From contig DAHUYW010000023.1 in NCBI GenBank assembly GCA_027306915.1, forward strand, positions 1 through 59,669: a stretch of 59,669 nucleotides of DNA, in the 5' to 3' direction. Within the stretch, counting starts at the first letter, position 1. Every line of letters begins with the position of its first letter. The notes under the pieces were generated by a model that did not search any database, had not been told where the DNA came from, and saw only the letters and a program-made list of their open reading frames with translations. A program made the position numbers and the translations under genes. Source of the stretch: Spirochaetales bacterium. Lineage in GTDB: Bacteria; Spirochaetota; Spirochaetia; DAHUYW01. Shown here piece by piece: positions 30,589 through 40,904 of this stretch.

Positions 30589-31962
30589 TCAGCCGGCCTT
30601 CGTGCCGAAGTCCTTGATCGAGCGGATAAGGTGCTGAATGGTGGGTTCGAGGGTCGGATCGGACTTCATTCGGCTTTCTACCCGCTGGCAGGCATGCATC
30701 ACCGTCGTATGGTCGCGTCCGCCAAACTCGAGGCCAACCTCCGTGGTCGAGTACTCGGTTATCTCCCGAGCGACGTACATGGCGATCTGGCGCGGAAAGG
30801 CGATTCCCTTGGTCCTTTTCTTACCGCGCAGATCGTTGTGAGAGAGGGCAAAGTACTCGGCGACGACCCGCTGAATCATGTCGAGGGTGATGTTGTTCTG
30901 CTTCGGGTTGGAGAAGACATCCTTTAGCTGAGTCTGCGCGACCTCTGTCGTTACATTCTTGTTCACGAGGTCGGCGTAGGCGATGAGCTTGGTCAGGGCA
31001 GCCTCCAGATCGCGAACGTTCGAGGTGACGTTCCTGCAGATGAGCTCGATGACCTCATCGCCTATCTGAACCTTCTTTGCCTCCACCTTCCGCTTCAGGA
31101 TTGCGAAGCGTGTCTCGTAGTTGGGAGGCTGAAGATCGACGTTGAGGCCTCGCTCGAATCGGCTGCGAAGCCGGTCGGTCAGATGCTTCAGCTCAGAGAC
31201 CGGCCGATCGCAGGTGAAGACCATTTGCTTGTTGGCATCGTAGAGGGCATTGAAGGTGTGGAAAAGCTCTTCCTGGGTTTCGGTCTTGTTCTGGAGAAAG
31301 TGGATGTCGTCGATGAGGAGGAGGTCCACGTTGCGATACTTGTTCTTGAACTGGTGATTCTTCTTGTCGCGAATTGCGTCGATAAACTCGTTCGTGAAGG
31401 TCTCGGCCGTGACATAGACTATCTTCATGCTGTCGAAGTCCTGGTAGGCCGCATTCCCGATGGACTGAATGAGATGGGTCTTGCCGAGACCGACCCCCCC
31501 GTAGATCAGGCAGGGGTTGTAGGCGGTGCCGGGGTTCTTGGCTATCGCATAGGCGGCGTTGGCCGCGAAGGAATTGTTTTCTCCGATCACGAAGCTGTCG
31601 AAGACATAGTCCCCTTTCAGGTTGGGATGGGGCCGCTTGCGCTGCTTGGGAACCGGGGGCGCCGGGAGGTCGACGGCTCGCGGGCTCGGCTCTTTCTTGG
31701 GGCTCAAGACGACGCTGAAGCTCAATGAAAGCTTATGGCCGGAGAGCTCCTGGAGCTTCGATTCGATGAGGGGAAGATAGCGCTGTTTCACCTGGTCGCG
31801 GTAGAACGAGGAGGGGACGCGAAGGACGATACCCCCCTCCACGGAGCTGTCATAGGCGATGTTGTTGAACCACATGACCCACTCCTGTTCGGAGAGCTCG
31901 GACTTCAGCTGGTCGATGGTTTCCTTCCAGAAGACACTATAATCCCACGAATCGGCTTTCAT
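30589..31962 (-). CDS. dnaA: Chromosomal replication initiator DnaA
   Basis: 457 residues with all four domains: helical domain I (1-75, with LSEQEWVMWFNNI), linker (76-115), AAA+ domain with Walker A GGVGLGKT (155-162) and Walker B LLLIDD (214-219), and the C-terminal DNA-binding domain with VGLEFGGRDHTTVMHAC as signature. It is transcribed away from the putative oriC and leads into dnaN after 217 bases. The start at 31962 is preceded by TGGGGA. Confidence 0.98.
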   Translation of the reverse strand: MKADSWDYSVFWKETIDQLKSELSEQEWVMWFNNIAYDSSVEGGIVLRVPSSFYRDQVKQRYLPLIESKLQELSGHKLSLSFSVVLSPKKEPSPRAVDLPAPPVPKQRKRPHPNLKGDYVFDSFVIGENNSFAANAAYAIAKNPGTAYNPCLIYGGVGLGKTHLIQSIGNAAYQDFDSMKIVYVTAETFTNEFIDAIRDKKNHQFKNKYRNVDLLLIDDIHFLQNKTETQEELFHTFNALYDANKQMVFTCDRPVSELKHLTDRLRSRFERGLNVDLQPPNYETRFAILKRKVEAKKVQIGDEVIELICRNVTSNVRDLEAALTKLIAYADLVNKNVTTEVAQTQLKDVFSNPKQNNITLDMIQRVVAEYFALSHNDLRGKKRTKGIAFPRQIAMYVAREITEYSTTEVGLEFGGRDHTTVMHACQRVESRMKSDPTLEPTIQHLIRSIKDFGTKAG

Positions 31963-31990
31963 TCGGTTCTATCCCCAGGTGAAATGCGAG

Positions 31991-32010
31991 TTATCAACAG
32001 GTTGTCCACG
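31991..32010 (+). promoter_or_regulatory. Two tandem DnaA-box-like nonamers
   Basis: TTATCAACA (31991-31999) and TTGTCCACG (32002-32010) each differ from TTATNCACA by one or two bases and lie in the same orientation directly upstream of dnaA. Confidence 0.5.
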
Positions 32011-32107
32011 ACGAATCATTCACTCATGAATCTCTCACGAAAAGTAAACATTGAGCCAAATTCTCCAAAAGCTCACGGCCGGCGGATAAAGCATTACGTC
32101 ACAATAG

Positions 32108-34288
<2,181 letters not shown>

Positions 34289-34333
34289 CGCAGACGCTTC
34301 CCGCGGGTTACGGCGGGAAATCGGGAGTTCCAC

Positions 34334-36772
34334 GTGGATGAGATGCAAGCGGGGAAGGTAATCCCCATCGCCATAGAGGACGAGATAAGGTCCTCGTATC
34401 TGAACTACGCAATGTCGGTCATCGTGAGCCGCGCGCTCCCCGATGTTCGCGACGGGCTGAAGCCCGTTCACCGGCGCATTCTCTATTCGATGAGCGAGAT
34501 GGGGCTGCACTACAATCAGCCCTACAAGAAATGCGGAAGAATCGTCGGGGACGTTCTCGGGAAGTTCCATCCCCATGGCGATCAGTCGATCTATGATGCC
34601 CTGGTCCGCCTGGCGCAGGACTTCTCGCTGCGCTACCCGATGGTCTGGGGACAGGGAAACTTCGGGAGCGTCGACGGGGATCCGCCCGCGGCGATGCGGT
34701 ACACCGAGGCGCGTCTTCACCGACTCGCCGAGGAAATGCTCGCGGACATCGGAAAGGACACGGTCGATTTTGGGCCGAACTACGATGACACGATGGAAGA
34801 GCCGCTCGTGCTGCCGGCGGCGGTCCCCTATCTTCTCGTCAACGGGGCGAGCGGGATTGCAGTCGGGATGGCGACAAACATCCCGCCGCATAACCTCCGC
34901 GAGGTTGCCGCCGCCATCGTCGCCATGATCGACAATCCCGAGATCACCTTCGACGAGCTCGTAAAGCACGTGAGCGGTCCCGACTTTCCAACGGGTGGGG
35001 TCATCTTCGGCCGCCGCGGCATAAGGCAGGCCTACAAGACCGGCAAGGGGCGAGTCACCGTTCGAGGGCGCTTTTCCCTGGAGACCACGAAGGGGGGCAA
35101 GGAGCGGATCATCGTCACCGAGATCCCCTACGCGGTGAACAAGGTCACCCTCGTCACCCGGATCGCCGAGCTGGTCCACGACCACAAGCTTGACGGCATT
35201 GCCGACCTGAACGACGAGTCCGATCGGGAAGGGATGCGCATCGTGATCGAGCTGAAGCGGGGGGCTATCCCGAAGGTAGTCTTGAACCAGCTTTTCACGC
35301 TGACCCCCCTCCAGCAGAACTTCAGCGTGAACAACCTCGCTCTCGTGAACGGCAGGCCGCAGCTTCTGACGCTCGCGGAGATGATTCACTACTTCATCGA
35401 GCACCGGAAGGTCGTCGTGACGCGCCGGTCGCGATTCGATCTGAAGAAGGCCGAGGAGCGCGCGCATATCCTCGAAGGGCTGCGGATCGCCCTCGCGAAC
35501 ATCGACGAGGTCATCGCGATAATCAAGGGATCGAAGACAGTCGAGCTCGCGCGATCCGGGCTCATGGGGCGATTTTCCTTGAGCGAGATCCAGGCCCAGG
35601 CGATTCTCGACATGCGCCTCCAGCGGCTGACCAGCCTCGAGACCCAGAAGGTGCTCGACGAGCTTGCGCAGGTGCTTGCCCAGATCGACTACCTCAAGGA
35701 CCTCCTGTCGAGCGAGCAGAAGATCCTCGAGGTCGTCAAGAAGGAGATCGCGGAGATCGCGGAGAAGTACGGCGATGATCGGCGCACGGAGATCGTCGCG
35801 GAAGAGGTCGAGGAGATCAACATCGAGGATCTCATCAAAAAGGAGGACATGGTCGTCCTGCTCTCCAATCGGGGCTTCATCAAGCGCGTGCCGGTCTCGG
35901 CCTACCGCAATCAGGGCAGGGGCGGCAAGGGCTCCTCGTCGGCCTCGCTTTTGGAGGAGGATTTCATCGAGCGCCTCTTCATCGCATCGACCCACGATTA
36001 CATCCTCTTCGTGACGAACGAAGGGAAGTCCTATTGGCTGAAGGTTCATGAGATCCCCGAGGCCTCGCGGGCAGCCCGTGGCCAGCATATCAAGTCGCTT
36101 CTTGCCATTTCCGCCAACGAAGAGATAACGGCCGTCGTGTCGCTGCAGGGCTTCACGGACAACACCTTCCTGTTGATGGCGACAAGCCGCGGCGTGGTGA
36201 AAAGGGTCGAGACCTCGGCCTTCGCGAACGCCCGAACCCGCGGGATTGCCGCGATCAACCTCGACGCGGGAGACAAGCTCATGGCTGCGCTCCTGTGCGG
36301 CGGCAACCGCGGGGTGGTCCTGGTTTCCCGGAAGGGGAACGCGCTCCGCTTCGCCGAGGAGTCGGTCCGAGCCATGGGGCGCGCCTCGCGCGGGGTCTTG
36401 GGGATGCGCCTGGACAAGGAGGACGAGCTTGCCGGCGCCCTGATTGTCGACGCCGAGGAGCAGATGCTCCTCGTCTCGGAGTATGGCTTCGGCAAGCGAA
36501 TCGAGTTCAACCTCTTTTCCGTTCACGGGCGGGGGACGCGCGGACAGGTCGCCTACAAGACCACCGACAAGACCGGAGAGATCGTCGCCGTGGTGGCAGT
36601 CCGGGCCGAAGACGAGCTGGTGTGCATGACCTCCCAAGGGAACGCCATCCGGCTCAAGGTGACCGAGGTGCCGGTCATGGGAAAATCGGCGCACGGGGTG
36701 AGGATCGTCCACATCGAGAAGCCGGATTTCCTCGTCGGGGTCGCGCGGGTGATCAAAGAGGCCGAGGAGTAG
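34334..36772 (+). CDS. gyrA: DNA gyrase subunit A
   Basis: 812 residues. Winged-helix/tower domain with catalytic Tyr123 in MRYTEAR, DNA-gate motif [19 protein letters not shown], and a C-terminal six-bladed beta-pinwheel carrying the GyrA-box-like QGRGGKG. The quinolone-determining position equal to E. coli Ser83 is Gln84 here. GTG 34334 has GGGAG upstream. Together with GyrB it introduces negative supercoils. A terminator hairpin follows the gene. Confidence 0.97.
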   Translation: MDEMQAGKVIPIAIEDEIRSSYLNYAMSVIVSRALPDVRDGLKPVHRRILYSMSEMGLHYNQPYKKCGRIVGDVLGKFHPHGDQSIYDALVRLAQDFSLRYPMVWGQGNFGSVDGDPPAAMRYTEARLHRLAEEMLADIGKDTVDFGPNYDDTMEEPLVLPAAVPYLLVNGASGIAVGMATNIPPHNLREVAAAIVAMIDNPEITFDELVKHVSGPDFPTGGVIFGRRGIRQAYKTGKGRVTVRGRFSLETTKGGKERIIVTEIPYAVNKVTLVTRIAELVHDHKLDGIADLNDESDREGMRIVIELKRGAIPKVVLNQLFTLTPLQQNFSVNNLALVNGRPQLLTLAEMIHYFIEHRKVVVTRRSRFDLKKAEERAHILEGLRIALANIDEVIAIIKGSKTVELARSGLMGRFSLSEIQAQAILDMRLQRLTSLETQKVLDELAQVLAQIDYLKDLLSSEQKILEVVKKEIAEIAEKYGDDRRTEIVAEEVEEINIEDLIKKEDMVVLLSNRGFIKRVPVSAYRNQGRGGKGSSSASLLEEDFIERLFIASTHDYILFVTNEGKSYWLKVHEIPEASRAARGQHIKSLLAISANEEITAVVSLQGFTDNTFLLMATSRGVVKRVETSAFANARTRGIAAINLDAGDKLMAALLCGGNRGVVLVSRKGNALRFAEESVRAMGRASRGVLGMRLDKEDELAGALIVDAEEQMLLVSEYGFGKRIEFNLFSVHGRGTRGQVAYKTTDKTGEIVAVVAVRAEDELVCMTSQGNAIRLKVTEVPVMGKSAHGVRIVHIEKPDFLVGVARVIKEAEE

Positions 36773-36803
36773 CCCCGGCGCCTCCGATCGGTCTGACGGC
36801 GTC

Positions 36804-36828
36804 CACCCTGTGCCAGGGTGTTTTGTTT
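36804..36828 (+). terminator. Rho-independent terminator of gyrBA
   Basis: CACCCTG (36804-36810), loop TGC, CAGGGTG (36814-36820), then TTTTGTTT. The U-tract DNA runs into the parS palindrome, sharing 36824-36828. Confidence 0.8.
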
Positions 36829-36839
36829 CACGTGAAACA
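36824..36839. promoter_or_regulatory. parS: parS centromere site
   Basis: TGTTTCACGTGAAACA is a perfect 16-bp palindrome identical to the widely conserved bacterial parS consensus. It is 2.4 kb from parA and 4.5 kb from oriC. ParB should load here. Only one exact copy was noticed in the window. Confidence 0.95.
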
Positions 36840-36851
36840 TCGGGAAGGCAA

Positions 36852-37910
36852 GTGTTTCTCCAAAAGCCAAAGAGACTACAACCGGGTGACAGCGTCGCGG
36901 TCCTCTCCCTCTCGTGGGGAGGGCCGGCAGCCTATCCCGCCCTCTACGAATTGGGGGTCGAGAACCTCCGGACGCATTTCGGGCTGAAGGTCGTCGAGCT
37001 CGAAACCGCCCGCCTCGCCGACGCGGTGCTTCACCGCAACCCCCGCCTGCGGGCCGAGGACCTGAATCGAGCCGTGCGCGATCCGTCCATCAAGGCCGTT
37101 TTCTCGTCGGTGGGGGGGTACGATTCGGTGCGAATTCTCCCCTACGTCGACTGGGACGCCATCCGGGCAAACCCCAAGGTCATCATGGGGTATTCGGACA
37201 CGACGACCGTCCTGACCCACGCGAGCCAGCGCGGTCTTGTCACCTTCTACGGGCCCTCCGTGATGACCGGGATCGCTCAGCTCAAGAGCCTGCCTCCGGT
37301 CTTCGAGGCGCACCTCCGGTCGATGCTCTTCGAGGACTGCGGCGGCTACCTCTACGCTCCCTACGAGACATGGTCCGATTGGTATCCGGATTGGGGCGAC
37401 CGCAGTCGCCTCGGCCAGGTAAACGGCAGCCAGCCCAACTCCACCGGATGGAAGTGGCTCCAGGGAAGGGGAGCGGTCACCGGGCGGCTGTGGGGCGGCT
37501 GCATCGAGGTGCTCGAGTTCTTGAAGGGGACCGACTACTGGCCCGATCGCTCGTTTTGGAACGAGCGGATAGTGTTCTTCGAAAGCTCCGAGGCGAAGCC
37601 CTCCGTTCAGCAGATCGTCTATATCCTTCGAAACTATGGCGTTGCCGGGGTGTTCGAGCGGGCGAGCGCAATCCTCTACGCACGGCCGAAAGGCTATTCC
37701 GACTCCGAAAAGGAAGAGCTCTATGCTGCCCTGAAGACTGTCATCGGCGAGGAGTTCGGGCAGACCGAGCTCCCCATCGTGGCAAACATGGACTTCGGCC
37801 ACACCGACCCGAAGCTGGTGCTTCCGCTCGGCGCGCAGCTTCGCATCGACTGCGAGCGAAGAGAGCTGACTGTCATGGAGTCTTTTACCGATCCCGCTAC
37901 GACGCCTTGA
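36852..37910 (+). CDS. LD-carboxypeptidase-like protein (peptidase family S66)
   Basis: 352 residues. The S66 fold shows KPKRLQPGDSVAVLS at the start, SSVGGYDSVRILPYVD, the nucleophile serine in MGYSDTTTVL, a glutamate in IVFFESSEAKPS, and the histidine in DFGHTDPKLVLPLG. Typical members trim the terminal D-Ala from murein tetrapeptides in recycling, or cleave microcin C7-like compounds (MccF branch); the YEDC-type insertion around WSDWYPDWGDRS is closer to the MccF-like branch by length. GTG 36852 is selected because GGGAAGG lies 4-10 bases upstream and the earlier in-frame codons run through parS. The 3' end overlaps the convergent add gene by 14 bases. Cytoplasmic; no signal peptide. Confidence 0.8.
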   Translation: MFLQKPKRLQPGDSVAVLSLSWGGPAAYPALYELGVENLRTHFGLKVVELETARLADAVLHRNPRLRAEDLNRAVRDPSIKAVFSSVGGYDSVRILPYVDWDAIRANPKVIMGYSDTTTVLTHASQRGLVTFYGPSVMTGIAQLKSLPPVFEAHLRSMLFEDCGGYLYAPYETWSDWYPDWGDRSRLGQVNGSQPNSTGWKWLQGRGAVTGRLWGGCIEVLEFLKGTDYWPDRSFWNERIVFFESSEAKPSVQQIVYILRNYGVAGVFERASAILYARPKGYSDSEKEELYAALKTVIGEEFGQTELPIVANMDFGHTDPKLVLPLGAQLRIDCERRELTVMESFTDPATTP

Positions 37911-38961
37911 CTCGGCGGAGGCTCTTTTCAGCGCGGCTCCAGAGGGCTGCCTTTTCTCCGTCGGTGAGGAAGGTCGCGTATACCCCGTTCTTGATGATCT
38001 GCATGATCTCGGTCTCGGAGAAGATCTCTCCTGCGTAGAGCTTCAGGTACTCGTCGATGAGGTCGACGCCGAAGAGGGTGGGGTCGTCGGTGTTCACTGT
38101 CACGTTCATCCCGTGATCGTAGAAGGCGCGAATGGGATGGTTCTTCAGCGTGGTCGCATACTTGCGGGTAAAGAGATTGCTCGTGGGGCATATCTCGAGG
38201 GGGATCTGCCTCTCCGCGAGATACTCCATCAGGCTCTCGTCTTCGATTGCGCTGATGCCGTGGCCGATGCGGCTTACCTTAAGGAGCTTGATGGTGTCCC
38301 AGATGGACTGGGGTCCGACATCCTCCCCGGCATGAGCTACAACCCGCAGGCCGCTCGCGATGGCTTTTTCGAAGACCGTGCGGTAGTCCTTCGCCGGGCC
38401 GTGCAGCTCGGCGCCCCCAAGCCCGATCCCGATGACTCGCTCGGAGCGATTCTTGACGGTAAGCTCAAGGTTTTTCATCGCGTTTTCGACGCCGTAGCTT
38501 CTCGATACGTCGATGATGTAGCGGACGATGATGCCGTCCTTTTCCTCGAGCATCCGAGCGCCCTTTTCGAGCTTCTCCATCATTGACTCGAAGGAGAATC
38601 CGTTCAGCAGGAACTTCGTGGGTGCGAAGAAGATCTCGGAGTAAACGATGTTGTTCCGCCGCAGATAGTCGCGGGCGTCGCCGATCAGGTATTCGAAGTC
38701 CCGGTCCGCCTGGAAGCAGTTTTGAATGACGTCGATGAAGAGGGCGATGAACTCGTCGAGGCTCTTGATTTGAAACTTGCCCTTGAGATCCGCTTTCGAG
38801 TTTACGCCGTTCACCGGGATCTGGTGTTCGGACATGAGTTGCCAGATTGTGTCGACGCTCGCAAGACCCTCGAGGTGGAGATGAATCTCGGTTTTCGGAA
38901 CCTCAAGCAGGAGACTCTTGAACCTCTTTTGTTCTTTCGTAAGACTCAGCTGGTTCCCCAT
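37897..38961 (-). CDS. add: Adenosine deaminase-like amidohydrolase
   Basis: 354 residues of the adenosine/AMP deaminase family. Metal ligands lie in EIHLHLEG (residues 25-32), VVAHAGED with catalytic Glu, SRIGHGI, and NTDDPTLFG. It would convert adenosine to inosine, which fits a cell that produces adenosine through ahcY; adenine or aminodeoxyfutalosine deaminase are alternatives. ATG 38961 (MGNQLSL) is preferred to GTG 38970. The 3' end overlaps the convergent S66 gene by 14 bases. Confidence 0.85.
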   Translation of the reverse strand: MGNQLSLTKEQKRFKSLLLEVPKTEIHLHLEGLASVDTIWQLMSEHQIPVNGVNSKADLKGKFQIKSLDEFIALFIDVIQNCFQADRDFEYLIGDARDYLRRNNIVYSEIFFAPTKFLLNGFSFESMMEKLEKGARMLEEKDGIIVRYIIDVSRSYGVENAMKNLELTVKNRSERVIGIGLGGAELHGPAKDYRTVFEKAIASGLRVVAHAGEDVGPQSIWDTIKLLKVSRIGHGISAIEDESLMEYLAERQIPLEICPTSNLFTRKYATTLKNHPIRAFYDHGMNVTVNTDDPTLFGVDLIDEYLKLYAGEIFSETEIMQIIKNGVYATFLTDGEKAALWSRAEKSLRRVKAS

Positions 38962-38990
38962 GCTATCCACTTGTGACTCGGACTCTTGGT

Positions 38991-39019
38991 AGTATCCCCC
39001 AGATTTCGGCTCGACGCAA
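38991..39019 (-). promoter_or_regulatory. Possible promoter of add
   Basis: Minus strand TTGCGT (39019-39014), 17 bases, GATACT (38996-38991), leader about 25 bases. Moderate match only. Confidence 0.4.
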
Positions 39020-39073
39020 GAAGCCCACCAAAGCCGCTCGAAAGTTCCCCCTAATGTACTACAAAACTACTCA

Positions 39074-39087
39074 TTTGCGATCGCAAA
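39074..39087. promoter_or_regulatory. 14-bp palindrome upstream of parA
   Basis: TTTGCGATCGCAAA is a perfect palindrome in the divergent add/parA gap (38962-39236), 110 bases before the parA promoter and 55 before the add promoter. It may be an operator. The rest of the gap holds the two promoters and nothing else recognisable. Confidence 0.45.
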
Positions 39088-39194
39088 AAAGTTGGGGAGG
39101 GCGGACGACCCCGCGGTCGGGCGAGATGATGTCACACTTCCTCCTTTCTCCAATTTATCGAACAGTTGAGCCATCAGCTTGATAGAAAGAGCAA

Positions 39195-39223
39195 CTGACA
39201 GTGCTATCGATTTCCTGTATACT
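39195..39223 (+). promoter_or_regulatory. Promoter of parAB
   Basis: CTGACA (39195-39200), 17-base spacer, TATACT (39218-39223), then 13 bases to ATG 39237. Leader about 7 bases; no Shine-Dalgarno sequence. Confidence 0.65.
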
Positions 39224-39236
39224 CTACCCCAATTCT

Positions 39237-39995
39237 ATGGCGGCAACGGTCATCGTATTCGCGAATCAGAAGGGGGGGGTGGGCAAGACCACCTCGGCCG
39301 CAAACCTTGGAGCCTACCTTGCCGACGCCGGCAAGCGCGTGCTGTTGATCGACTTCGATCCGCAGGGAAACCTATCGAGCAGCTTTGGGGTAAACGGCCG
39401 GAAGGCCGGAATCTACGAGGCGATAACCGGCAAGGCCCCGATTGCGGATACCATCCAGGACACACCGGTCGACAACCTCAAGATAATCACCGCCAACATC
39501 GACCTCACCGGCGCGAACGTCGAGCTTATCGAGGAAGAGGAACGCGAGTTTTTCTTGAAGCGGGCGATCGATCCGATCGCCGGGCATTGGGACCTGATTC
39601 TCATTGACTGCCCCCCCTCCCTGGGGATTCTCACGCTGAACGGCCTCGCGGCCGCTCACCAGGTCATCATCCCGCTGCAGTGCGAGTACTTTGCGCTGGA
39701 GGGCTTAAGCCAGCTTCTCAAAACCATCCAGCGCGTGCAGCAGGCGGTGAACCCGGCGCTGAAGGTCGGAGGAATCATCTTCACGATGTACGATTCGCGC
39801 ACCCGGCTTGCCCATGAGGTGGTGCAACAGGTTACCGGATATTTCAAGGACAAGGTCTTTCGAACCATCATTCCGCGCAACGTCCGGCTTTCCGAGGCGC
39901 CGTCGCATGGCCTCCCGATCAGCCGTTACGATGCCGAATGCATCGGCGCCAAGAGCTACCAGCGTCTCTCAGAGGAGGTCTTGAGCCGTGTCTAA
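39237..39995 (+). CDS. parA: Chromosome-partitioning ATPase ParA (Soj)
   Basis: 252-residue ParA of the short chromosomal type without an N-terminal HTH. Deviant Walker A NQKGGVGKTTSAANL (residues 10-24), Walker A' LIDFDPQGNLSS, and Walker B LILIDCPPSLGIL are present. It binds DNA non-specifically as an ATP dimer and moves ParB-parS complexes. ATG 39237 starts the fold; the codons to 39201 overlap the promoter. It overlaps parB by 8 bases. Confidence 0.96.
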   Translation: MAATVIVFANQKGGVGKTTSAANLGAYLADAGKRVLLIDFDPQGNLSSSFGVNGRKAGIYEAITGKAPIADTIQDTPVDNLKIITANIDLTGANVELIEEEEREFFLKRAIDPIAGHWDLILIDCPPSLGILTLNGLAAAHQVIIPLQCEYFALEGLSQLLKTIQRVQQAVNPALKVGGIIFTMYDSRTRLAHEVVQQVTGYFKDKVFRTIIPRNVRLSEAPSHGLPISRYDAECIGAKSYQRLSEEVLSRV

Positions 39996-40878
39996 ACGCG
40001 CCCTCGGAAAGGGTATCGATGCGCTTCTCATGGGCGGACTCGACGACCGCACGAGCGGCGAGAGCACAGGAAAGCTCGAGGTCATGCTGGTTGGGATAGA
40101 CCGCCTTCATCCCGGCGAAGGGCAGCCGCGGAAAGCCTTCAACGAAGAGAGCCTTGCCGAGCTCGCCGACTCCATTCGCGAGCAAGGGGTTCTCCAGCCG
40201 ATCCTGGTCGAGAGCGGAGACGACGGATACACGATAGTCGCCGGCGAGCGCCGCTACCGGGCCGCGCTCATGGCGGGGCTCGTCGAGGTTCCGGTGATCG
40301 TCCGGTCGCTCACCCGCGAGGAAAGGCTGGAGATCGGGCTCATCGAGAACGTCCAGCGGGAGGACCTCACGCCGATCGAGGAGGCCGAAGCGTATCGCAG
40401 CCTCATGAACACCTTCAAGGTGAGCCAGGAGGAGATTTCGAAGCGGGTCGGAAAGAAGCGATCCACGGTCGCCAACGCGCTTCGGCTTCTCAACCTTCCC
40501 GACGAGATGCAGCGGGCGCTTTCAACCGGGGCGCTGACGGCCGGTCATGCGCGCGCGATCCTTTCCGTGCAGAACCCCTCCGAACGGCAGCTCCTCTTCA
40601 AGCGGATCGGAGAGCGCGGGCTCTCGGTGCGCGAGGCCGAGGCGATGGCGGAAGCGCTCAATCGCGGCAACCGGGCCGGCCGACCGAGCCAAGGCAAGCA
40701 CGGGCGGGCCCGGCGGACAAGTCCCGGCCTGACGGAGATCGAGCAGCGCTTCATCGACGCCCTGGGGACGAAGGTCACTCTCAAGGGCACCCTCCAGAAG
40801 GGGCAGATCGAGATAAGCTATTTTTCGGAAGAGGATCTCGATCGGATCTTCGAGCTGATTGCTCCGCGAACCACCTAG
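39988..40878 (+). CDS. parB: Chromosome-partitioning CTPase ParB (Spo0J)
   Basis: 296 residues. SKRALGKGIDALL at the N-terminus is the ParA-stimulating segment. The CTP-binding domain has GEGQPRKAF, YTIVAGERRYRAALMAG with GERRYRA, and LIENVQREDLTPIEEA. A helix-turn-helix domain for parS follows (SQEEISKRVGKKRSTVANAL), then a basic linker and a C-terminal dimerisation domain. GTG 39988 is the start. It should bind the parS at 36824-36839. The TAG stop lies in a hairpin shared with the opposing gene. Confidence 0.95.
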   Translation: MSKRALGKGIDALLMGGLDDRTSGESTGKLEVMLVGIDRLHPGEGQPRKAFNEESLAELADSIREQGVLQPILVESGDDGYTIVAGERRYRAALMAGLVEVPVIVRSLTREERLEIGLIENVQREDLTPIEEAEAYRSLMNTFKVSQEEISKRVGKKRSTVANALRLLNLPDEMQRALSTGALTAGHARAILSVQNPSERQLLFKRIGERGLSVREAEAMAEALNRGNRAGRPSQGKHGRARRTSPGLTEIEQRFIDALGTKVTLKGTLQKGQIEISYFSEEDLDRIFELIAPRTT

Positions 40879-40904
40879 CAGGGCGCCGGCGGTCCGCCTG
40901 CTAG
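40875..40904. terminator. Bidirectional hairpin between parB and the DUF4954 gene
   Basis: CTAGCAGG (40875-40882) and CCTGCTAG (40897-40904) form a perfect 8-bp stem. The parB stop (TAG 40876-40878) and the opposing stop (TAG, 40903-40901) both lie in the stem ends. No U-tract, so termination efficiency is uncertain. Confidence 0.45.
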
